Source: Moringa oleifera (lineage: Eukaryota; Streptophyta; Magnoliopsida; Brassicales; Moringaceae). Taken from it: a stretch of DNA of 64,000 nt. The stretch covers positions 808,501 to 872,500 of the forward strand of contig JAJFZO010000034.1 of NCBI GenBank assembly GCA_021397835.1, read 5' to 3'. Shown here one piece after another: positions 60,299 to 64,000 of the stretch. The notes under the pieces were generated by a model, which did no database searches, was not told the DNA's origin, and worked only from the letters and a program-made list of their open reading frames with translations. A program made the translations under genes and the position numbers. How positions within the stretch are numbered: position 1 is the stretch's first letter; each line of letters opens with the position of its first letter.

Positions 60299-62126
60299 AT
60301 GGCTTCTGCTAATGCCATTGCCTTGCTTGCGATCCTACTAGCTCTGCATCACAAGACTGCCACAAGCAACTTCCTCTCGCCTCTTCTCTCCCCTATCTTC
60401 GGTTTGTTCCTAAACCCTACCCATTAGCCCTTATGCTTTTTCTTAGTTTTCTTTTGTGGGTGTTCTGTAATGGTTGATTAGCTTCGATGGGTTTGAGATT
60501 TGTTGCTGTCTATCAACTGGGTCGTTGTTGATTTGCTTTTACAAGTGATCAATATAATGGATTTTGAGGAAGTTTGATGGTATTGATCTTCTTCTGCCAT
60601 GTGGGTTTTCAGATGATGTGTGCAAAGAAGTGGAATGCGGAAAGGGAAAGTGCAAGTCTTCTCCAAATAGTACTTTCTTCTTTGAATGCGAATGCGACCC
60701 TGGCTGGAAGCAGATGAACTCTGATCATGACGATCATCTCAAGTTTCTTCCTTGCATAGTTCCCAACTGTGATCTCTCTCTCTCCCTCTCTCGCACATAC
60801 CTATCCAAATCTGTTGCTCTTGCAGTCCTTTCTTTATCTATCTTCATGTCGTATGGTATTTATTTGATTAGATTGATGTCTTTTAGTGAGTTTACATTAG
60901 CAATTTAGTTTATCATTTCTAGAGTTACTATGATTACTCTGTAGATAAACCTTCATATGCATTGGAGAATGACTATTTCATCTAGAGGCCCTTCTGAAAA
61001 ACCATAAAGAACAACTGCTTTCTGTGTAGAAGCTTTTCTCTTTGGATTTGCTGCAACTAGATCTTTGTTTCTATCAGGAGACCCTTAGATTTGGAGGTGA
61101 AATTAGGCTAAAGGATACGACACTTTCATGAACAGAAGATACAGAAACACTTACAAAGCTGTGACAGAATGTCTCACTCAATTGCTACTCCCTGTAAATT
61201 ATGATCAATTAAGATTCTTAGGTTTAACAGAAAAAAAAAGAAGATAATTTTATTAGTTTAATGATAAAGTTTTGAATAAATTTTTCAGGTACACTTGATT
61301 TTGCTTGCTCGAAAGCCCCCTCTCCTGTTCAACAGGAAGCCCCAAAAACCAATTCTTCAATCTTTGATCGTAAGTATGAACTATAGTACTGCAATTTTTC
61401 ATCTGATTCCTGTAAATACTCTTTACTTGATGCTTATGCATTATGTGGCAATGTTCTCAGCCTGTCACTGGACCGACTGTGGAGGTGGTTCTTGCAACAA
61501 GACATCACCTGTCACCTACAGTTGTGAATGTGCTGTGGGTTATAGTAACCTTCTCAACATCTCTGCCCTTCCATGCTTCAGAGAATGTAAGAAATTTGTT
61601 AGTTACTGGCAGCAATCTTGTGCTTCCAGATAAATTACTGACCCAAGTTTGGTTTATGTGATTCCAAGGTGCATTCGGAATGGATTGTGCAAACCTCGGG
61701 ATTCCACTGTCAAGTAGACCTATTTCTCCACCACCTGCCTTGAATGACAGTAGTAAGAACCAAGGTGAGGTTGTCTTCACGAAATGATTCAATAGGAATT
61801 GGTTGCTGAAGCTTTCTCCAAAGTTCAAAAACATCCAAGTTATGATCCTTAAGATGTTGAAGAATCCAATGATGAACCCACTGGGAAATCTGATAATCAA
61901 TCAAAGTTTAGAACTGTTCTAACTTAAACCCATCAAAAGGCTACTTATCTCTGCTCATAACATTTGGAGAATGTGGCGGCCCGAAAAAGTTGCTTAACAG
62001 CTGCTTCTGGTGTTTCAGTGTTTTGATGTTAGTTCTGCCTGTTCTGTCTTAACAGCTGGATTGAATCCAGGAGGAAATCTCTGCTGGTGGATGACTGTGT
62101 CGATGGCCATAGCTCTGTGGATATAA
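60299..62126 (+). CDS. Secreted Cys-rich EGF-like protein, probably GPI-anchored, 210 aa
   Basis: Exons: 60299-60401, 60613-60768, 61289-61369, 61461-61586, 61669-61764, 62056-62126; every intron is phase 1 and the total is 210 codons. Residues 1-23 form a signal peptide (ANAIALLAILLAL core). Two EGF-like modules follow, one around residues 36-90 (VCKEVECGKGKCKSSPNS, FECECDPGW). The second is around 112-155 (PCHWTDCGGGSCNKTSP, YSCECAVGY). Each is followed by a short Cys-containing spacer. The C terminus is hydrophobic (NLCWWMTVSMAIALWI), as expected for a GPI-attachment signal or a single anchor. It resembles Arabidopsis proteins annotated as neurogenic locus notch-like proteins, whose biochemical role is not known. 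Consistent phase-1 introns around modules are typical for EGF genes. Confidence 0.88.
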
Positions 62127-64000
62127 AACAGATAAGCGAGAGCTCAAGTTTCTGGTGCTGCAATCTACACAGATTGAACTGATATCATTTTTTTCTTTTT
62201 TTTTGAGGTTGCATTATTTGACACACCATGCATTTACATTACAAGCTGTTACAGAAGCCTGTAAGTTTTCTGCAGATACATAAACTTGGGGAGGAATATT
62301 TTTGTTTTAGTTTGCACTCACACTGGATGTAGAGGAGAATTTTTTCCCCATTTTGCATTTTCCACTCGGTGAATTTCTCTGTAGCGTCTGTGATTTAGCT
62401 TGCATGTATAGAAATACAACATATTTAATATTTCAATCCTTTTATCAGTCAATTCTTTTGTCCCAATATCAGTAATCCTGTTATCTGAAGCTATTTTTTT
62501 TGGCCATGCTCTCCTGGTAACTGTCATGCTATGCCAGAATTAAAGAAATTGACTTGATAATTCATGCTTTCTGACTTCCCGATTCCATAAAATCAAATTG
62601 AGTAGTCCTAACATGGCCTCCTTGAATTAGCTTGCTGCCTGGAAAGTGAATCATCCATCTGCAAGTTTCACCTTCTTAATTATTACCAATCCCACACCAG
62701 CCTAAACTCATCTGCCTGGTATGAACTCCCAACAGGACAGTGACAAAACCAGGTTTTGGCGGGCTGGAGCCTGGAGGGCAAGGTTGTTTTATGCTGACAT
62801 TCATGAATGTTTTTAAAATTGAACCAATTATTATCTCAGAAGAGTCAAAAATTAAATTGTAATGATATAATAAATAAATATTATAAAAAATAATTATTTT
62901 TAATTTTATTACACTGATATTAAAAATAAATAAAATATTATTTATTTAAATTATCAAAAATTAATATTTTTGGAAAATCACTAAAATTTTAATTTAAAAA
63001 AAAATTGATATCACCGGCTTGATCAAGGAAAGGAAGAAGCATTATGGTCTTTGCTCTCACTAAAACAGAGGAGATGAGAAAAGATGCAAACCCACAATGA
63101 CAGGCTGCAGTTCTACTTCCAGGCCCATCAGTGTCTCAGTTAGCTTAGTGTTAGAAACAGAGCCGATGTTGTTTGGGAGAGAACTTACCAGGGCCAGTGA
63201 TCCTCCTCGCAGTTCTGCCGTGCCCTGGCAGAAGATTCTGCTACAGATGAGTACAGTATTTCATTTTCAATAAATGTCCCAGAAATCTTGGCAGACAATT
63301 GACCGATCGAGATAAAATAAATGCCCATAAATTTATCTGAATTTTTGGTGAGAAAACGTAAAATCAAAATGAATGAAGAAGGAAACACTGAATCTGAATC
63401 AAGAAGGCAAAAGAAACAAATAACCTTGTGCAGAAGAAAGTAATGATAAATCAAACTGACAAAAAAAGAATCGCAAATATCAGAATTCGCTCTGCCTCTC
63501 TCTGCAGATAGCCACTGACCCACACGTCCACCAATCAATCTCCCATCAAAGCCTCGCCTCCCTTTTTTGGGCTTCTCATTGATTATAAAAGTACTGAAGC
63601 CTAACCCAAAGCAAAAGCTAAAGCTAAAGCTGTGGCTAGTCCCATCTTACTAATTATCAAATCTTACAATTTGATTGCGTCCCCTGAGGAATTAATAGCT
63701 GCAGTCCCGTTTCGGCGGCGTTTGCAGCCCCACCAGCCCACCACCATTTCAGCCATTTTCATACGCTGCATTGAACGCCATTTTAATTGATTAAAGGCTG
63801 CATCACCCATTACACCAAATTTTAATTGAACGAACCTAACCACCCAGATGCTCAAATCCATGGCTTTCTCTTATCAAAGTCACCATTTCTCTTTGCTTGA
63901 TTTGTTTATCATTATGGGTATTCGTGTCTGTATTATTGCCCTCTGCTTTTCCTATTCTTAGTTTCTTTTTTGCTCAAAAAGCTTTCCCTTTCCTGCTTCT
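62127..64000. other. 3' UTR, spacer and weak gene signals at the window edge
   Basis: 62127-62540 probably contains the 3' UTR of the EGF-like gene. 62810-63010 is AT-rich spacer. On the minus strand a frame over 63185-63538 ends at a strong donor (gtaagttc at 63188), with AESSARARQNCEEDHWPW just before it, but no recognised product. On the plus strand a TATA-like gattataaaag near 63582 is followed by a possible leader and an ATG at 63848. That frame closes after 37 codons unless spliced, so a gene may begin near the right edge. Confidence 0.35.

Noticed and set aside
1..64000. CRISPR arrays, prokaryotic operons, organellar or viral insertions
   Set aside because: No regularly spaced repeats, no ribosome binding sites with packed ORFs, and no plastid, mitochondrial or viral gene was recognised; the window is ordinary plant nuclear DNA.

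Overview
The window is nuclear DNA of a eudicot plant, probably a rosid, although the species cannot be fixed from sequence alone. It shows GT-AG split genes with T-rich introns, compact coding islands in very AT-rich intergenic DNA, CT/GA tracts near transcription starts, and protein families specific to plants or at plant-typical length (NETWORKED, IQD, SULTR, CXC/TSO1-like, LRX-like). No prokaryotic, viral or organellar block was seen.

Layout. 1-6280: AT-rich intergenic DNA with one GC-richer island carrying four perfect G-boxes (2629-2937), then the promoter of gene 1. 6281-10758 (+): a ten-exon tesmin/TSO1-like CXC (DREAM-type) regulator with a predicted GC-AG intron. 12044-18522 (-): a three-exon NET1A-like actin-binding coiled-coil protein of 1845 aa, convergent with gene 1. 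18.5-25.2 kb: its upstream region with tandem duplications, extremely AT-rich DNA, and one unassigned 54-codon ORF (23536-23700). 25278-28484 (-): 40S ribosomal protein eS1 (S3a), seven exons, with a telo-box upstream and a 448-bp tandem duplication behind it. 30996-32234 (-): an intronless LRR/extensin-like wall protein with 29 consecutive prolines. 36065-40562 (+): a carboxylate-clamp TPR co-chaperone like Arabidopsis TPR3. 41489-41762 (-): a candidate two-exon secreted peptide gene. 42432-46139 (-): a twelve-exon group 3 sulfate transporter (SULTR3;1-like), with a small acidic ORF diverging from its promoter. 53062-54831 (-): an IQ67-domain calmodulin-binding protein ending in a 21-nt coding exon. 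60299-62126 (+): a secreted Cys-rich EGF-like, probably GPI-anchored protein. The right end (62.1-64 kb) has only weak gene signals.

The genes do not form one pathway; this is ordinary gene order in a eudicot chromosome. Four sit at the cytoskeleton, membrane or wall interface (NET1A, IQD, LRX-like, EGF-like), and one each serves cell-cycle transcription, translation, protein folding and sulfate transport. All seven spliced models of recognised genes were built by hand from splice sites and reading phase. Every junction keeps frame, and the lengths agree with what I recall of their Arabidopsis relatives. The least expected items are the candidate secreted peptide gene, the 54-codon ORF at 23.5 kb, the ORF divergent from SULTR3;1, the GC-AG intron, and five local tandem or low-complexity structures.
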